64,000 bases of DNA, from NCBI GenBank assembly GCA_905233695.1, contig CAJODN010000016.1, positions 1-64,000 on the forward strand. Direction: 5' to 3'. Numbering within the stretch: position 1 is the stretch's first letter; each line of letters opens with the position of its first letter. A model generated the notes under the pieces. That model ran no database searches and had not been told where the DNA came from. It worked only from the letters and a program-made list of their open reading frames with translations. The translations under genes and the position numbers were made by a program. This stretch comes from an uncultured Lachnospiraceae bacterium (GTDB lineage: Bacteria; Bacillota; Clostridia; Lachnospirales; Lachnospiraceae). This document shows positions 6,645 to 16,739 of the stretch, piece after piece.

Positions 6645-8327
6645 CTACACTCGATACACTCCCCCGCCGATGAATTCACGAATAATTGACGTATTGGGAA
6701 TATCGTCGCTGGGAAGCGGAAGGAAATAGTCAAGCAGCTTAATAAGTCTTATTGCCTCGGCATACTGGGGTGACGTATGGTCAACCGCATATAACTGCGG
6801 AAGCGCATACACCTTAAGAGCCGACAGCTCATATATAAGCGCCGAATTAATAATGAAGTCAGCTTCCTCCTGATATTTAAAAATGTTCTTAGTCTCTCCT
6901 CTTCTAACAGAATCCCACATCGCCAGCGTTCCTTCCGCAGAAGTTCCGCGGGTACGGGAATCCCTTACAATCCTTCTTATCAGCCTGCAATCGGCCGTAG
7001 ATAAGGGATTGTGCTCATCAATTGCAAGAGGCGTAAGAGCACTTACATATATCTTATATTTACTCTCCTTTGGAAGAGAATGACTTAGCTTATCATTAAG
7101 GCCATGAATGCCCTCGATCACAAGGACATCATCGTCTTCAAGCTGCATATATCTATCATTGTATTCTCTCTTACCTGTCTTAAAGTTAAATGTGGGAAGA
7201 AGCACCTTCTCACCATTAAGGAGCGCAAGCATATCCTTATTAAACTGCTCTACATCGAGGGCTTCCACACATTCGAAGTCCTTCTCTCCGAATTCATCGA
7301 GAGGCACCTTATCCCTGTCAACATAGTAATCATCGAGCGGAATTGGATGGGGCTTAAGACCAAGCCCCCTAAGCTGAGTTGACAGCTTGTGTGAGAAGGT
7401 GGTCTTACCGGATGACGAAGGCCCCGCAATCATTATGAATTTCTTGGAACGATTCTCATATATCTTCCTTGCAATATCTCCAATCTTCTTCTCAAGCATC
7501 GCTTCATTAATGAGAATAACATCACGACCTCCGCCCTTAACAATCATTTCGTTGAGAGCGCCCACGGTTCCGACGCCCACAGTCTTCGACCAGTCGATAA
7601 CGAACTGAAGCTGCTTGCAAAACTTCATAGAAGGCTTGAATTCCTGTATCTCTCCGCCCACTCTATCGGGGAACTGAAGAACGATTCCCTCCATAAACTT
7701 AGTAAGCTTGAAGTGCTCAAGGGAGCCACAGGAAGGAGCCATGAAGCCGTAGAAATAATCATAGCATTCGCCAAGCTTATATATATTGATATTAGAACTC
7801 GTTCTGTACTTAAGAAGGAGTTCCTTCTCTGACATATGAACATCATGAAACATATGCCTTGCTTCCTTGGTTTTCATAACCACTTTTTCAATAGGCATAT
7901 CTTCTTTGACAAGTTCATGCATCCTTTCTTCAATCTGATTAACAAGTGACTCGGACACTTCGAGAACCTCTCGTTCTTCAAGACTCTTTCTCTTAACAAG
8001 ATGACAGACGTAGCCGTTATCTACAGACCTAATTACATGGATATCATAAGCAAAGTCCTTGTAAATGTCATATATAGCCTTCTGAAGCATTAGTATTACG
8101 CTACGTCTATATGCCTTACGAGCATCCTTATTATGAGTCGTAAGGAATTCTATCTCGCCATCTTCCGTGAGATGCTGACCGAGTTCCTTAAGTCTGTTGT
8201 TGTAGACGCTTAGAATTATAGGAAGGTCGTTCTCGTCCTGATGTTCCTTCGCGATGTCTATTATTCTTGTTCCTTCGGGATATTCCTTCGTAACGTCTCC
8301 AACAGTTATTTTATAAGTGTTCCCCAT
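6645..8327 (-). CDS. TGS-domain uridine kinase-like nucleoside kinase
   Basis: The 560-residue protein has an N-terminal TGS-like domain (about 1-60) and a region resembling the threonyl-tRNA synthetase second additional domain (about 60-270). A uridine kinase/phosphoribulokinase domain follows with P-loop GPSSSGKTT and LDDYYVDRD. VIEGIHGLND lies in the kinase core. This architecture is common in Clostridia and annotated as a nucleoside kinase; the exact substrate is unknown, and an uridine kinase activity is only inferred. It begins MGNTYKITV. There is a 15-base gap from the nif3-like gene upstream, so it may be the tail of the dgt-rpoD operon. Confidence 0.85.
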   Translation of the reverse strand: MGNTYKITVGDVTKEYPEGTRIIDIAKEHQDENDLPIILSVYNNRLKELGQHLTEDGEIEFLTTHNKDARKAYRRSVILMLQKAIYDIYKDFAYDIHVIRSVDNGYVCHLVKRKSLEEREVLEVSESLVNQIEERMHELVKEDMPIEKVVMKTKEARHMFHDVHMSEKELLLKYRTSSNINIYKLGECYDYFYGFMAPSCGSLEHFKLTKFMEGIVLQFPDRVGGEIQEFKPSMKFCKQLQFVIDWSKTVGVGTVGALNEMIVKGGGRDVILINEAMLEKKIGDIARKIYENRSKKFIMIAGPSSSGKTTFSHKLSTQLRGLGLKPHPIPLDDYYVDRDKVPLDEFGEKDFECVEALDVEQFNKDMLALLNGEKVLLPTFNFKTGKREYNDRYMQLEDDDVLVIEGIHGLNDKLSHSLPKESKYKIYVSALTPLAIDEHNPLSTADCRLIRRIVRDSRTRGTSAEGTLAMWDSVRRGETKNIFKYQEEADFIINSALIYELSALKVYALPQLYAVDHTSPQYAEAIRLIKLLDYFLPLPSDDIPNTSIIREFIGGGVYRV

Positions 8328-8342
8328 ATTAACCCCCTTATC

Positions 8343-9107
8343 TTATACTACTTCATATGGGTTCCTAATCTCTTCCTTGTAAATGTTAAGTCCCAACTCT
8401 CCAAGATATTCCACCATATCATCTATGAATATATGCTCAATTCCATAATGTCCTGCATCGATAACAGCGATACCTTTGGCAACGGCATCAATGCCGTCGT
8501 GGTGTCCGATGTCGCCTGTTATAAGGACGTCTGCTCCTTTAGAAACCGCAACATCTACCTCACTCTTTCCGGATCCCGGTGATATTGCAATCCTGCATAC
8601 ATTAGCCGAAAGGTCGCCGTACACATTTACATAAGATATATCAAATGCCTTTTTCGTTGTCTCCGCTAATTCGCGAAGTGTAATCACTTTACCGATATCT
8701 CCGATGCGACCGATTCCCTCGTCCTCTTCTGTCTCGTCAAGCGGTTCTGCATTCCTAAGACCCAGTGTATCGGCAGCAATATCACCCATTCCGAATACGT
8801 CGAAATTGGTATGGAACGCCACATAACTAATATCATTCCGGATTAGTGACATAACACGTCTTCCGATAAAGTCATCAGCCGTAATTCTCTTCATACCCGA
8901 GAATATAAGGGGATGATGGGTAAGAATCATATCAGCTCCCGTATCAATTGCATGACTTATTACTTCGTCCGTTGCATCTAATGCGATATATATTGACTTT
9001 ACTTCCTTTGTCGCATTTCCCACAAGAAGGCCTACATTGTCCCAATCTAATGCTGAGTCTATAGGGGAGCGACTATCTAATTTATCTATAATATCTTGTA
9101 CTGTCAT
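8343..9107 (-). CDS. Nif3-like dinuclear metal-centre protein (YqfO family)
   Basis: The 254-residue Nif3 family protein has the conserved LDATDEVISHAI and TGADMILTHHPLIF motifs (metal-binding His-His), AFHTNFD, and a later GHYGIEHIF motif. Nif3 proteins form toroidal hexamers with a dinuclear metal site; GTP cyclohydrolase-like activity has been proposed but the cellular role is unsettled. The short form lacks the PII-like insert found in Bacillus YqfO. It sits 24 bases after trmK, the usual pairing in Firmicutes. Confidence 0.92.
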   Translation of the reverse strand: MTVQDIIDKLDSRSPIDSALDWDNVGLLVGNATKEVKSIYIALDATDEVISHAIDTGADMILTHHPLIFSGMKRITADDFIGRRVMSLIRNDISYVAFHTNFDVFGMGDIAADTLGLRNAEPLDETEEDEGIGRIGDIGKVITLRELAETTKKAFDISYVNVYGDLSANVCRIAISPGSGKSEVDVAVSKGADVLITGDIGHHDGIDAVAKGIAVIDAGHYGIEHIFIDDMVEYLGELGLNIYKEEIRNPYEVV

Positions 9108-9131
9108 TATTAATTCCTCTTGATAGCTTCG

Positions 9132-9854
9132 TTATCGACTGCATTCTCCCAATAAAGACTTCTCGAAGTATAGTGTCTCCAACTTAGGATTATTGGGAGA
9201 ATTCTTCTCTATACTTTCAATCGCTTTATTACATAGTTCATAAGTTCGATTAAGATAACCCATGTATAGCTCACTACACCGTGCAATTAATCTCTTGCTG
9301 TAGTAAAAGCTGACTTCCGGCGCCTTATTCGGCGAGCCTTCCCTTCCGGTCAGACCGGTTTTCGGAGCATACTTAAGTAACCACGCGAAATAATATTTGC
9401 CATCCTCGAATGCAATATCTTCATCTGATATCTCGTACTCCTCTAGGAGTAGGAGGTTGTATAGCTTCATATACTCGCTCTGAGGTTGGATTACTATTCT
9501 GTCGGCGGAGCGTAGGACTTCTCTTCCTTCCTCGAAGATGTGCATCATCACATTTCCACCCATTCCGCATATACTGATTGCGTCCGCTTCATAAGGCTTA
9601 AGGGCGTTAACACCGTCGCTTAGGCGAGTCTCGATTAATTCAGACAAGCCATAAGTAGAAATATTAGAAGACGCAATGTCAAGGGGACCCTCATTTATAT
9701 CCATAGCAATCGCCCTTTTGTAAGAACCGGATTGCAGAAGCTTGATAGGAAGGTATCCATGATCACAACCTACGTCACATATAACATTTCCCATATGGAG
9801 GAGGTTCGTCGCCATAGTGAGTCTCGCCGAAAGCTTAACACTTGTCTTATCCAT
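9132..9854 (-). CDS. trmK: tRNA (adenine(22)-N1)-methyltransferase TrmK
   Basis: TrmK methylates A22 in the tRNA D-loop using S-adenosylmethionine. The SAM-binding motif is VICDVGCDHGYLPIKLL, and the catalytic region ICGMGGNVMMHIF and QPQSEY are present. The frame stays open 25 codons upstream inside rpoD. The ATG at 9854 (MDKTSVKLS) starts one base after the rpoD stop codon and matches the family start, so this is used; translation is probably coupled to rpoD. 240 residues, the normal length. Confidence 0.92.
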   Translation of the reverse strand: MDKTSVKLSARLTMATNLLHMGNVICDVGCDHGYLPIKLLQSGSYKRAIAMDINEGPLDIASSNISTYGLSELIETRLSDGVNALKPYEADAISICGMGGNVMMHIFEEGREVLRSADRIVIQPQSEYMKLYNLLLLEEYEISDEDIAFEDGKYYFAWLLKYAPKTGLTGREGSPNKAPEVSFYYSKRLIARCSELYMGYLNRTYELCNKAIESIEKNSPNNPKLETLYFEKSLLGECSR

Positions 9855-9855
9855 A

Positions 9856-11475
9856 TTATGTCTCAAGGTAATCCTTAAGCTTACGACTTCTTGAAGGATG
9901 GCGAAGCTTACGGAGCGCCTTGGCCTCAATCTGTCTTATACGTTCTCTCGTTACATTGAACTCCCGACCCACTTCTTCAAGGGTACGACTTCTTCCGTCT
10001 TCGAGACCAAAACGAAGTATAAGCACCTTCTTCTCACGGTCTGTAAGAGTCTCTAAGACTTCTTCTAACTGCTCACGAAGAAGCGTCTGTGTTGCCGCCT
10101 CGGCAGGTACGGGAACATTGTCGTCCTGTATGAAGTCACCGAGATGTGAATCTTCCTCTTCACCGATTGGAGTCTCAAGAGATACGGGCTCCTGACTGAT
10201 TTTCAGAATCTCTCGAACCTTTTCAACGGGAATATCCATTTCAGCCGCAATCTCTTCCGATGTAGCCTCGCGACCAAGCTCCTGAAGGAGCTGACGAGAC
10301 ACACGGATTAACTTATTAATTGTCTCAACCATATGAACGGGAATACGAATTGTCCGAGCCTGATCGGCAATGGCTCTGGTAATAGCCTGTCGTATCCACC
10401 AGGTAGCATAGGTAGAGAACTTATAGCCTTTGGTATAATCGAACTTCTCAACAGCCTTAACAAGTCCGAGGTTACCTTCCTGAATAAGGTCTAAGAAAAG
10501 CATGCCTCTTCCCACGTATCTCTTAGCGATACTTACAACAAGACGAAGGTTTGCTTTAGTAAGAGCCTGCTTAGCAGAATTACCCTCAGCTACAATCTTC
10601 TTCTTTTCTTTTATCTCCTCTTCTATAGCTTCCAGTTCTTCATCCGAAAGCTTTTCTTCGGCGTCTTCTGCTGTGCCCTCATGTCTTTTTGCCTGAAGCT
10701 CCTTAATCTCCGCGCTCGCCTTAAGACCTGCTTCCATCTTCATCGCGAGCTTTCTCTCTTGATCGGCTGTAAGAAGCTCAACCTGACCGATATCCTTAAG
10801 ATACATTCTTACAGGGTCTTCCGTGCTAACGCCATCAGCAACGCTTAGGCCGATTATCTCCTTATGGTCATCCTCATCATCCAGAGCATCATCTGAATCC
10901 TCGGGGCGGATAACAACAACCTGTCTCTCCTCAAGATATGTAACGGCTCCTTCAAGAAGCTCTGCATCGATGTTATCTTCCTTGAAGAAATCTTCTATCT
11001 CACTATACTCAAGCATTCCCTTATCCTTGCCGATATCTTCGAGTTTTTCTAATTTCTCGTAGAATTCTGCATTGCTTAACACATCGGAAGAACCGCCTTC
11101 TGCGCCTTCGAGAGTTCCCGAATCTCCCACAGCTCCGAGACCGCCTACGATACCTGTTATATCATCATCGTAATCGTCGTCATCAATCTCGTCGATTCTG
11201 TCGATATTGTCATCAAGGTTCTCGAGTTCCTCTTCGTCTATAGCGTCTTCTTCATCGAAGTCAACATCCTCGTCGAAGTCCTCTTCATCCTCGTAGTATT
11301 CGTCCTCTTCGTAATCTTCGTCTTCGTCGTATTCTTCACTTTCCTCATCATCCGACTCGACGTCTTCGTATTCTTCGCCCTCTAAATCCTCATCATATTC
11401 CTCGTCTTCTATGTCTTCCACTTCCTCTTCTAAGAACTCTTCCTCTTCAATTACTTCTTTCTTTTTTCTTGGCAT
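9856..11475 (-). CDS. rpoD: Housekeeping sigma-70 factor RpoD/SigA with long acidic N-terminus
   Basis: The 539-residue primary sigma factor directs RNA polymerase to TTGACA/TATAAT promoters, several of which are found in this window. Region 1.1-like segment is at about 135-200, region 1.2 begins [11 protein letters not shown], and region 2 holds [26 protein letters not shown] and [13 protein letters not shown]. The -35-binding helix is in [18 protein letters not shown]. Ahead of region 1.1 there are about 105 residues made almost entirely of Glu, Asp and Tyr after the basic MPRKKK start. Gram-positive sigma-A proteins are usually about 370 residues, so this is an unusual extension. Overlaps nothing; follows dnaG by 60 bases. 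Confidence 0.96.
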   Translation of the reverse strand: MPRKKKEVIEEEEFLEEEVEDIEDEEYDEDLEGEEYEDVESDDEESEEYDEDEDYEEDEYYEDEEDFDEDVDFDEEDAIDEEELENLDDNIDRIDEIDDDDYDDDITGIVGGLGAVGDSGTLEGAEGGSSDVLSNAEFYEKLEKLEDIGKDKGMLEYSEIEDFFKEDNIDAELLEGAVTYLEERQVVVIRPEDSDDALDDEDDHKEIIGLSVADGVSTEDPVRMYLKDIGQVELLTADQERKLAMKMEAGLKASAEIKELQAKRHEGTAEDAEEKLSDEELEAIEEEIKEKKKIVAEGNSAKQALTKANLRLVVSIAKRYVGRGMLFLDLIQEGNLGLVKAVEKFDYTKGYKFSTYATWWIRQAITRAIADQARTIRIPVHMVETINKLIRVSRQLLQELGREATSEEIAAEMDIPVEKVREILKISQEPVSLETPIGEEEDSHLGDFIQDDNVPVPAEAATQTLLREQLEEVLETLTDREKKVLILRFGLEDGRSRTLEEVGREFNVTRERIRQIEAKALRKLRHPSRSRKLKDYLET

Positions 11476-11535
11476 AACTTACTCCTTTTTTCTTTCTATT
11501 GTAAATGTCTTAGCAATTCTTCTGTTTTGTAATTG

Positions 11536-13374
11536 TTACAGCAAATCTTCAGTCTGAAGCTTCCTTATTTCTTCCTTAATAAGTCGAATCTTCTTCCCGG
11601 CTTCCGGCTGAGACTTATCGACAGATTTTAAGCTTTCATTTTTAAGCTTAATCAGTGTCTCGCGAAGCAAGACCTCTTTATCTCTATCGGTCTCTATCCC
11701 CTCAATCTTAGTATGAAGCATCTTGGCAATTGCATTATGTGCTTCGTTATCTTCGAAATTACACATAATCTGTGCGGGATCGAATTCTCCTCCGCTATCG
11801 TAAGCTTTGAACATATCCGATGCAATCTCCCTGTAGATTCCCTCTTGAAAGTCGTCGGCGCTTACATACTTTGATATTACCGGATAAAGCCTTGGCTCTT
11901 CAAAAAGCCACGTTAACAGAATACCTTCTGTCTCCCTTAGCCCTTCATCGCTTTTCTTCTTGGTATCAATACGTTTTCCCGGGCCTCTTATATCCTCTTT
12001 TGCATTACTGCTATTATCTCTAAGGTCATCTTCGCTAAAGCCCTTGTAGAGTTCGTCGCGAACTATTGACATTTCCCGTTCATTCTTCGAGACGTCTCTT
12101 ATCAGCTCACGAAGGCTATCACTCTTGACACCGTATCTCTCCGACAGAACAACGATATAATTCTCTCTCTCGATATCGGTCTTAAGAAGAGCGATTCGCC
12201 CTGCCATATTGCGGAAGAACCTGTTATTCTCCTCAGGGTCGTCCTTATCGAAGTCTTCCCTTCTCTTATCTATTGCAAATATAAATGAATTCTCGGCATT
12301 CTTAATCCTATCCTCGAAGGCTTCGGAACCCTCAGCCTTAATAAATTCATCGGGATCCTTATACTGTCCCATGGTAATGACCTTGCAGTCAACATCGAGA
12401 AGCCTCAGCATTCCGATTGCCCTAAGGGCCGCATCAACTCCCGCCGTATCGCTGTCGAAGCAGATATATATCTTCTTACCCGAATTCTTAAGTTTCAATG
12501 CATGGTCTTTGGTAAATGCGGTACCGAGAGCCGCAATGGCATTATCAAAGCCCGCTCCGTGAAGTGCAATAACATCCATATAGCCTTCACAGAGAATATA
12601 CATATCTCTTCTTGTTCGCCTTGCAATGTTATAGCCATATATTGTCTTACGTTTAAGAAACAGTTCATTTTCACGAGAATTTAGGTACTTCGGCTTGGAA
12701 TTATCAAGAACTCTTCCACCGAGACCTACCGGCTCACCTCTCTCATTTACAATGGGAAACATCACACGATTAATGAAATAATCTCTTGGACCCTTCTTCT
12801 CGTCGAATACCACAAGACCACTGTCCTTAAGAAGCTCGTCGTCGTATCCCTTATCTCGAAGGAACCTGTAGGCGCTATCCCATTTCCCATCGGCAAAGCC
12901 CAGGGCGAAGTCTCGCATAGTCTCCTTGTCAAGGCACCTCACATCCCTAAAATAATGCATTCCCACTTCGCCTACATTAGAATGAAGCTTGGAATAATAA
13001 TAATTCGCTGCATCCTTATAGAGGTAGGATAGCCTCGTCTTCTTAGTCTGCCTTTTCTTCTGTTCAACCGTAAGCTCCTGCTTCGGAAGATTGTAACCAC
13101 ATTTATCAGCAAGTTCCTCTACCGCCTCGGGAAATGAGGACTGGTTATAATCCATAAGAAATGTAAATACATTTCCACCCTTGTGACAGCCGAAGCAATA
13201 ATACATCTGCTTAGCCTGGTTCACGCAGAATGAAGGGGACTTCTCGCTGTGAAAGGGGCAAAGGCCGAAATAGTTAGAGCCTTTTCTCTTAAGTTGTATA
13301 TAGGATGAGACGACATCGACTATATCGTTTCTTGAACGAACTTCGTCGATGTCTTCCTCTGAATACATTGGCAT
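11536..13374 (-). CDS. dnaG: DNA primase DnaG
   Basis: DnaG makes RNA primers at the replication fork. In the 612-residue protein the zinc-binding domain has C39, H42, C60 and C63 (CPFH...CFGC). The TOPRIM core contains LCEGYMDVIALHGAG and ICFDSDTAG. The C-terminal helicase-interaction domain is of ordinary size. GGAGGAG lies upstream of the ATG (MPMYSEEDI). It is in the dgt-dnaG-rpoD order typical of Clostridia, where replication, transcription and tRNA modification genes are co-transcribed. Confidence 0.97.
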   Translation of the reverse strand: MPMYSEEDIDEVRSRNDIVDVVSSYIQLKRKGSNYFGLCPFHSEKSPSFCVNQAKQMYYCFGCHKGGNVFTFLMDYNQSSFPEAVEELADKCGYNLPKQELTVEQKKRQTKKTRLSYLYKDAANYYYSKLHSNVGEVGMHYFRDVRCLDKETMRDFALGFADGKWDSAYRFLRDKGYDDELLKDSGLVVFDEKKGPRDYFINRVMFPIVNERGEPVGLGGRVLDNSKPKYLNSRENELFLKRKTIYGYNIARRTRRDMYILCEGYMDVIALHGAGFDNAIAALGTAFTKDHALKLKNSGKKIYICFDSDTAGVDAALRAIGMLRLLDVDCKVITMGQYKDPDEFIKAEGSEAFEDRIKNAENSFIFAIDKRREDFDKDDPEENNRFFRNMAGRIALLKTDIERENYIVVLSERYGVKSDSLRELIRDVSKNEREMSIVRDELYKGFSEDDLRDNSSNAKEDIRGPGKRIDTKKKSDEGLRETEGILLTWLFEEPRLYPVISKYVSADDFQEGIYREIASDMFKAYDSGGEFDPAQIMCNFEDNEAHNAIAKMLHTKIEGIETDRDKEVLLRETLIKLKNESLKSVDKSQPEAGKKIRLIKEEIRKLQTEDLL

Positions 13375-13424
13375 ATTATTATCTCCTCCTTCGGAGCCAA
13401 GATTCGAGAATGGAATCCGAAGGT

Positions 13425-14459
13425 CTAAAAGTTATCTACTTCCCAAGCTTTAGGCATAAAGTATTCGTTGAATTTGCTTACCGCATATTGATCCGTCATG
13501 CCCGCAATATAATCACACACAACGCGAGCCTTCGCTTCACCTTCGTTAATCATATTGATATACTTTGTCGGAATGGAATCAATATTTTCCACATAATACT
13601 CGAAGAGTTGTTCAAGCATCCTATGAGTTCTTACCTCTTCTTTCTTAGCCACATCGTTCTTATATACGTTCTCGAACATGAATGCTCTAAGCTCGAACAT
13701 CGCTTCCTCTATCTCTTCCGACATACATATCTTCTCATTCTTCATACTCTGGGTAATGACATCGTGAATAAGGGTGTCAAGCCTTTCTTTTGTGCTATGC
13801 CCTATTGTATTTCTTATATTTGCAGGAATTCTGTCTTCTCTCAGAATCCCACCCCTTATTGCATCATCTATATCGTGGTTGACATATGCAATCTTATCGG
13901 AGAGCCTTACAATCTGACCCTCCGGTGTGGCAGGCATTGATTTAGTCTGATGATTACGAATACCGTTTCTTACTTCCCATGTAAGATTGAGCCCTTCACC
14001 TGACTTTTCCAACTTCTCCACAATACGAACGCTTTGCTCGCTATGTGCAAACTCTCCGCCACCATTATCTTGGCATAGCTTGTTAAGGGTGCGTTCGCCC
14101 GAATGTCCAAAGGGAGTATGACCAAGGTCGTGACCGAGAGCAATCGCTTCCACAAGATCCTCATTAAGACGAAGTGCCTTACCTATTGTTCTGGCGTTCT
14201 GGGACACCTCCAGGGTGTGCGTAAGCCTGGTTCTGTAGTGATCTCCCTTAGGCGTTATGAATACCTGCGTCTTATTCTTGAGCCTTCTGAATGCTTTACT
14301 GTGAAGTATTCTGTCTCTGTCTCTCTGGAACACCGGTCGTATGTCACACTGTGGTTCATCTCTGTCCCTGCCCCTGGAATTCTCGTCTAAGGTCGCCCAT
14401 GAACAGAGGTTTTCGCGTTCCATTTTCTCTATTTGTTCTCTGATTGTCATTTCAGACAT
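13425..14459 (-). CDS. dgt: dGTP triphosphohydrolase-like HD protein
   Basis: The 344-residue HD-domain phosphohydrolase has RTRLTHTLEVSQNARTI, the catalytic ALGHDLGHTPFGHSGE motif and a downstream YVNHDIDDA metal-site helix. Members hydrolyse dNTPs to deoxynucleosides and triphosphate; the short Gram-positive form is often annotated as dgt-like. It starts MSEMTIREQ, preceded by GAGGTGAC. A TATACT -10 like element lies about 25 bases upstream, so this is the likely first gene of the dnaG-rpoD operon. Confidence 0.9.
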   Translation of the reverse strand: MSEMTIREQIEKMERENLCSWATLDENSRGRDRDEPQCDIRPVFQRDRDRILHSKAFRRLKNKTQVFITPKGDHYRTRLTHTLEVSQNARTIGKALRLNEDLVEAIALGHDLGHTPFGHSGERTLNKLCQDNGGGEFAHSEQSVRIVEKLEKSGEGLNLTWEVRNGIRNHQTKSMPATPEGQIVRLSDKIAYVNHDIDDAIRGGILREDRIPANIRNTIGHSTKERLDTLIHDVITQSMKNEKICMSEEIEEAMFELRAFMFENVYKNDVAKKEEVRTHRMLEQLFEYYVENIDSIPTKYINMINEGEAKARVVCDYIAGMTDQYAVSKFNEYFMPKAWEVDNF

Positions 14460-14544
14460 AGTTTGTCACCTCAATAATAGTATACTCGAGCCGGGTTGAT
14501 TTTCCTTTTTTTGTTTTGAAAAATTTTTAGGACTAAACCCGAAA

Positions 14545-14580
14545 AGCGCAAAGAAGGAGTGCCCTGCTTAAGGCACTCCC
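14545..14580 (-). terminator. Rho-independent terminator after the 371-residue gene
   Basis: The stem GGAGTGCC/GGCACTCC (14556-14579) has a seven-base core loop, followed on the minus strand by TTCTTTGCGCTTTT. It is just after the stop codon at 14599 and isolates that gene from dgt. Confidence 0.75.
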
Positions 14581-14598
14581 TCAAGAAACCATTAAATC

Positions 14599-15714
14599 TC
14601 ATAGCGACAAATCCACCGCTCCTCCCTCTGCAATGGGCGCAGTCGGTGTTGCTGCTACCGGTGCCGGATTAAAGGACACGGCACTAAATCCTATACTACC
14701 CGAAGATGCGCTTGATACTACAGGTGCGGACTGAGGCTTCTCTGTAGTCATTTTAATCACAGCCTTGATATAGTCCATATCCGCTTTCATAATCGCCTTA
14801 TTCTCGGCATCCCGATGTTTCCTCTTAAGCTTCCGGAAGTCCTCCTCACTCATATGAGGATCAATAATCTCCATAGATTCCATAAGCTCCATAGCTTCGT
14901 CAAGCTCTTTTAATATATCCTCTCCGAATGAAGAGAGCATCTCGTTAAGCTCAGTCAACATATCATCTGACAGCTTCTCCATATCGGTTTCGCTAAGCTT
15001 TGTCATTACGTCTTCTAACATTTCATAGCGTTCCTCGAATATCTTGTCTTCTTCCTCCGCTATCTTATCTTCCATCTGAAGCGCTGCGTCATTTACCTCA
15101 TCATTTCTGTCAAATGTCTCATCCCGCTTCATTGTGCGTGACACAAGCTCTTCCTGTTCAAGATTATGCTTCTTCTTCCTGGCAACCATTTCCATACGCT
15201 CTGCATGGATAAGTGCAAGCTGCAGTTCATCGGAATCATCCGACTTAACAGATAGCTTACGCTTAAGTTCCACAACCTTACGCTTTGCCGCCACAACGGC
15301 ACGTGATGCGCTTACAGATGTCTTCGCAGCTTGAATCTTATTCGATACATCCTTATAGTTATACTTATATTTAGTCAGTGACTTATTCTTATTCTTCGTC
15401 TCATACATCGAGTTAAGATTAAGATATCCGTTCTTCTTATTACTCAGAGTTCCCGTAAAGGTCTTATTCTTAAGAAGCTCTCCATAGGGTGTATTCTTCT
15501 CCGACTCATTTGTACTGCTATTCAGACTTCGGAGCATACCTCGAAGCTTTTCGGATACACTCAGAGACTTGGCCTTTTTCTCAGCCTGATAACGTTCAGT
15601 AAATCCTGACATCGGCGACTTATTCTTCGCAGTAGAATTTTTATAAATCCCCGAATTATCCCATGTATTTCCTTTAACATATGTATTAACCGGGGAAAAA
15701 CTCTTAACGTTCAT
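14599..15714 (-). CDS. Unknown 371-residue coiled-coil-rich protein, candidate flagellar-regulon member
   Basis: I do not recognise a named family. The protein is highly charged and lacks a signal peptide or membrane segment. The N-terminal third (1-120) is rich in Ser, Asn and Lys. About 125-290 is predicted helical coiled coil with repeated Ala/Lys/Glu heptads, and the C-terminus is Ala/Pro/Val rich. It begins MNVKSFSPVN. It lies 59 bases downstream of the DUF6033 gene, with a perfect 22-bp palindrome (15738-15759) between them, and would be read from the sigma-D-type promoter at 16740-16767. A role in the flagellum or its regulation is inferred from that only. Confidence 0.7.
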   Translation of the reverse strand: MNVKSFSPVNTYVKGNTWDNSGIYKNSTAKNKSPMSGFTERYQAEKKAKSLSVSEKLRGMLRSLNSSTNESEKNTPYGELLKNKTFTGTLSNKKNGYLNLNSMYETKNKNKSLTKYKYNYKDVSNKIQAAKTSVSASRAVVAAKRKVVELKRKLSVKSDDSDELQLALIHAERMEMVARKKKHNLEQEELVSRTMKRDETFDRNDEVNDAALQMEDKIAEEEDKIFEERYEMLEDVMTKLSETDMEKLSDDMLTELNEMLSSFGEDILKELDEAMELMESMEIIDPHMSEEDFRKLKRKHRDAENKAIMKADMDYIKAVIKMTTEKPQSAPVVSSASSGSIGFSAVSFNPAPVAATPTAPIAEGGAVDLSL

Positions 15715-15773
15715 ATCTTATCCCCCTTATTTTTCGCCCTTGGAAATATATTTCCAAGGCAAATAATCATATG

Positions 15774-16613
15774 TTAACCCTTGAAATCGATGGCATTCCC
15801 CAGAGCCATTTCTGACTGCGTAAGCACATTAGATGATGCCATATTATACGCATAAGATGTGACCTTAGAAAGCAAGCTTTCAAGAGAGTCGGTTTCGATT
15901 ATGTTGTAATCATCATCGAACTTATCCGTAATCTTCTCTTGTAATTCTTCTTGCTGTTCTTTTTTCTTGGCACGTTTCTCCTGAAGCTTCTCTTCAGTCT
16001 TCTTGGCTTCGGCTTTCTTCTCTGCCTTCTTCTTCTCGGCATTCTTCTCGATACGATCTTTCTGCTGATCAAGAGAATCCTTAACCGTTGCGAAGAATTT
16101 CTCGTTACCGTTAGAATCAACGGACATGCCGAAGTTACCGATACTTGCTCCCGAACTCTGCAGACTGCTCTTCGCCTGTGTAAGCTTTGCGCTTGCAGAG
16201 GCAATTATACCCTCGTATTTCTTGCGATAGTTCTCGTCAGTTGCCATCTTCTCGATCTTCTCTGCATCAAGAAGAATAACCATCTTAGAAGAATTACCGT
16301 AAGATGCCGCATTTGCCTGCACCTGATCCTTGACATCATTACTTACAGCTATAAATTCCATATTATGGAACTTAGACTTGAGCTGTTCATAATACTTTGC
16401 CGCAGTTTCAGACAACTGAACGTTACCGATGGTATATCCGTAATCAGTTTTCGTCGGGACAAGAGAGCTGGACTTGTCTATAGATGACCACTTCTTGTAA
16501 TCGACGTTGGAAGTCGAATTTGCAGTGGCCGTGCTCTCTTTCTTTTGAGACGTGCCCACGTTATTAACCTGGGTCGTCTGTGCATGCACAGACCATTCAT
16601 AAATACCTTGCAT
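15774..16613 (-). CDS. DUF6033-type protein, candidate flagellar-regulon member
   Basis: The 279-residue protein matches what I recall of the Lachnospiraceae DUF6033 family: a polar N-terminus (VDYKKWSSID), a central folded part (LSETAAKYYEQLK...FIAVSND, about 65-150), a Lys/Glu-rich coiled coil (about 185-235) and a short helical end. It has no signal peptide. AAGGAGG precedes the ATG at 16613. A sigma-D/FliA-like promoter lies about 130 bases upstream, with a strong hairpin in the leader at 16676-16708. No enzymatic motif is visible. The pairing with the 371-residue coiled-coil protein suggests that they act together. Confidence 0.75.
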   Translation of the reverse strand: MQGIYEWSVHAQTTQVNNVGTSQKKESTATANSTSNVDYKKWSSIDKSSSLVPTKTDYGYTIGNVQLSETAAKYYEQLKSKFHNMEFIAVSNDVKDQVQANAASYGNSSKMVILLDAEKIEKMATDENYRKKYEGIIASASAKLTQAKSSLQSSGASIGNFGMSVDSNGNEKFFATVKDSLDQQKDRIEKNAEKKKAEKKAEAKKTEEKLQEKRAKKKEQQEELQEKITDKFDDDYNIIETDSLESLLSKVTSYAYNMASSNVLTQSEMALGNAIDFKG

Positions 16614-16675
16614 AATGTCTACCTCCTTGTAGAAATAATACGAATTCCATTTCGTTTTGTGCGGAAATTCAATAA

Positions 16676-16708
16676 TTAGCGTGCTTTTTATGTAAAAATC
16701 CGCGCTAA
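16676..16708 (-). promoter_or_regulatory. Hairpin in the DUF6033 leader
   Basis: TTAGCG...CGCTAA arms continue inward to TTTTTA/TAAAAA. It lies between the predicted transcription start and the RBS, so it could affect mRNA stability or translation. No known riboswitch class was recognised. Confidence 0.45.
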
Positions 16709-16739
16709 AAAACCATATAGTTATAGTCTTCTAACTCTT

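Noticed and set aside
15738..15759. Terminator between DUF6033 and the 371-residue gene
   Set aside because: The 22-bp palindrome CCTTGGAAATATATTTCCAAGG is perfect but no T-run follows on the minus strand, so the two genes are kept as one transcript.
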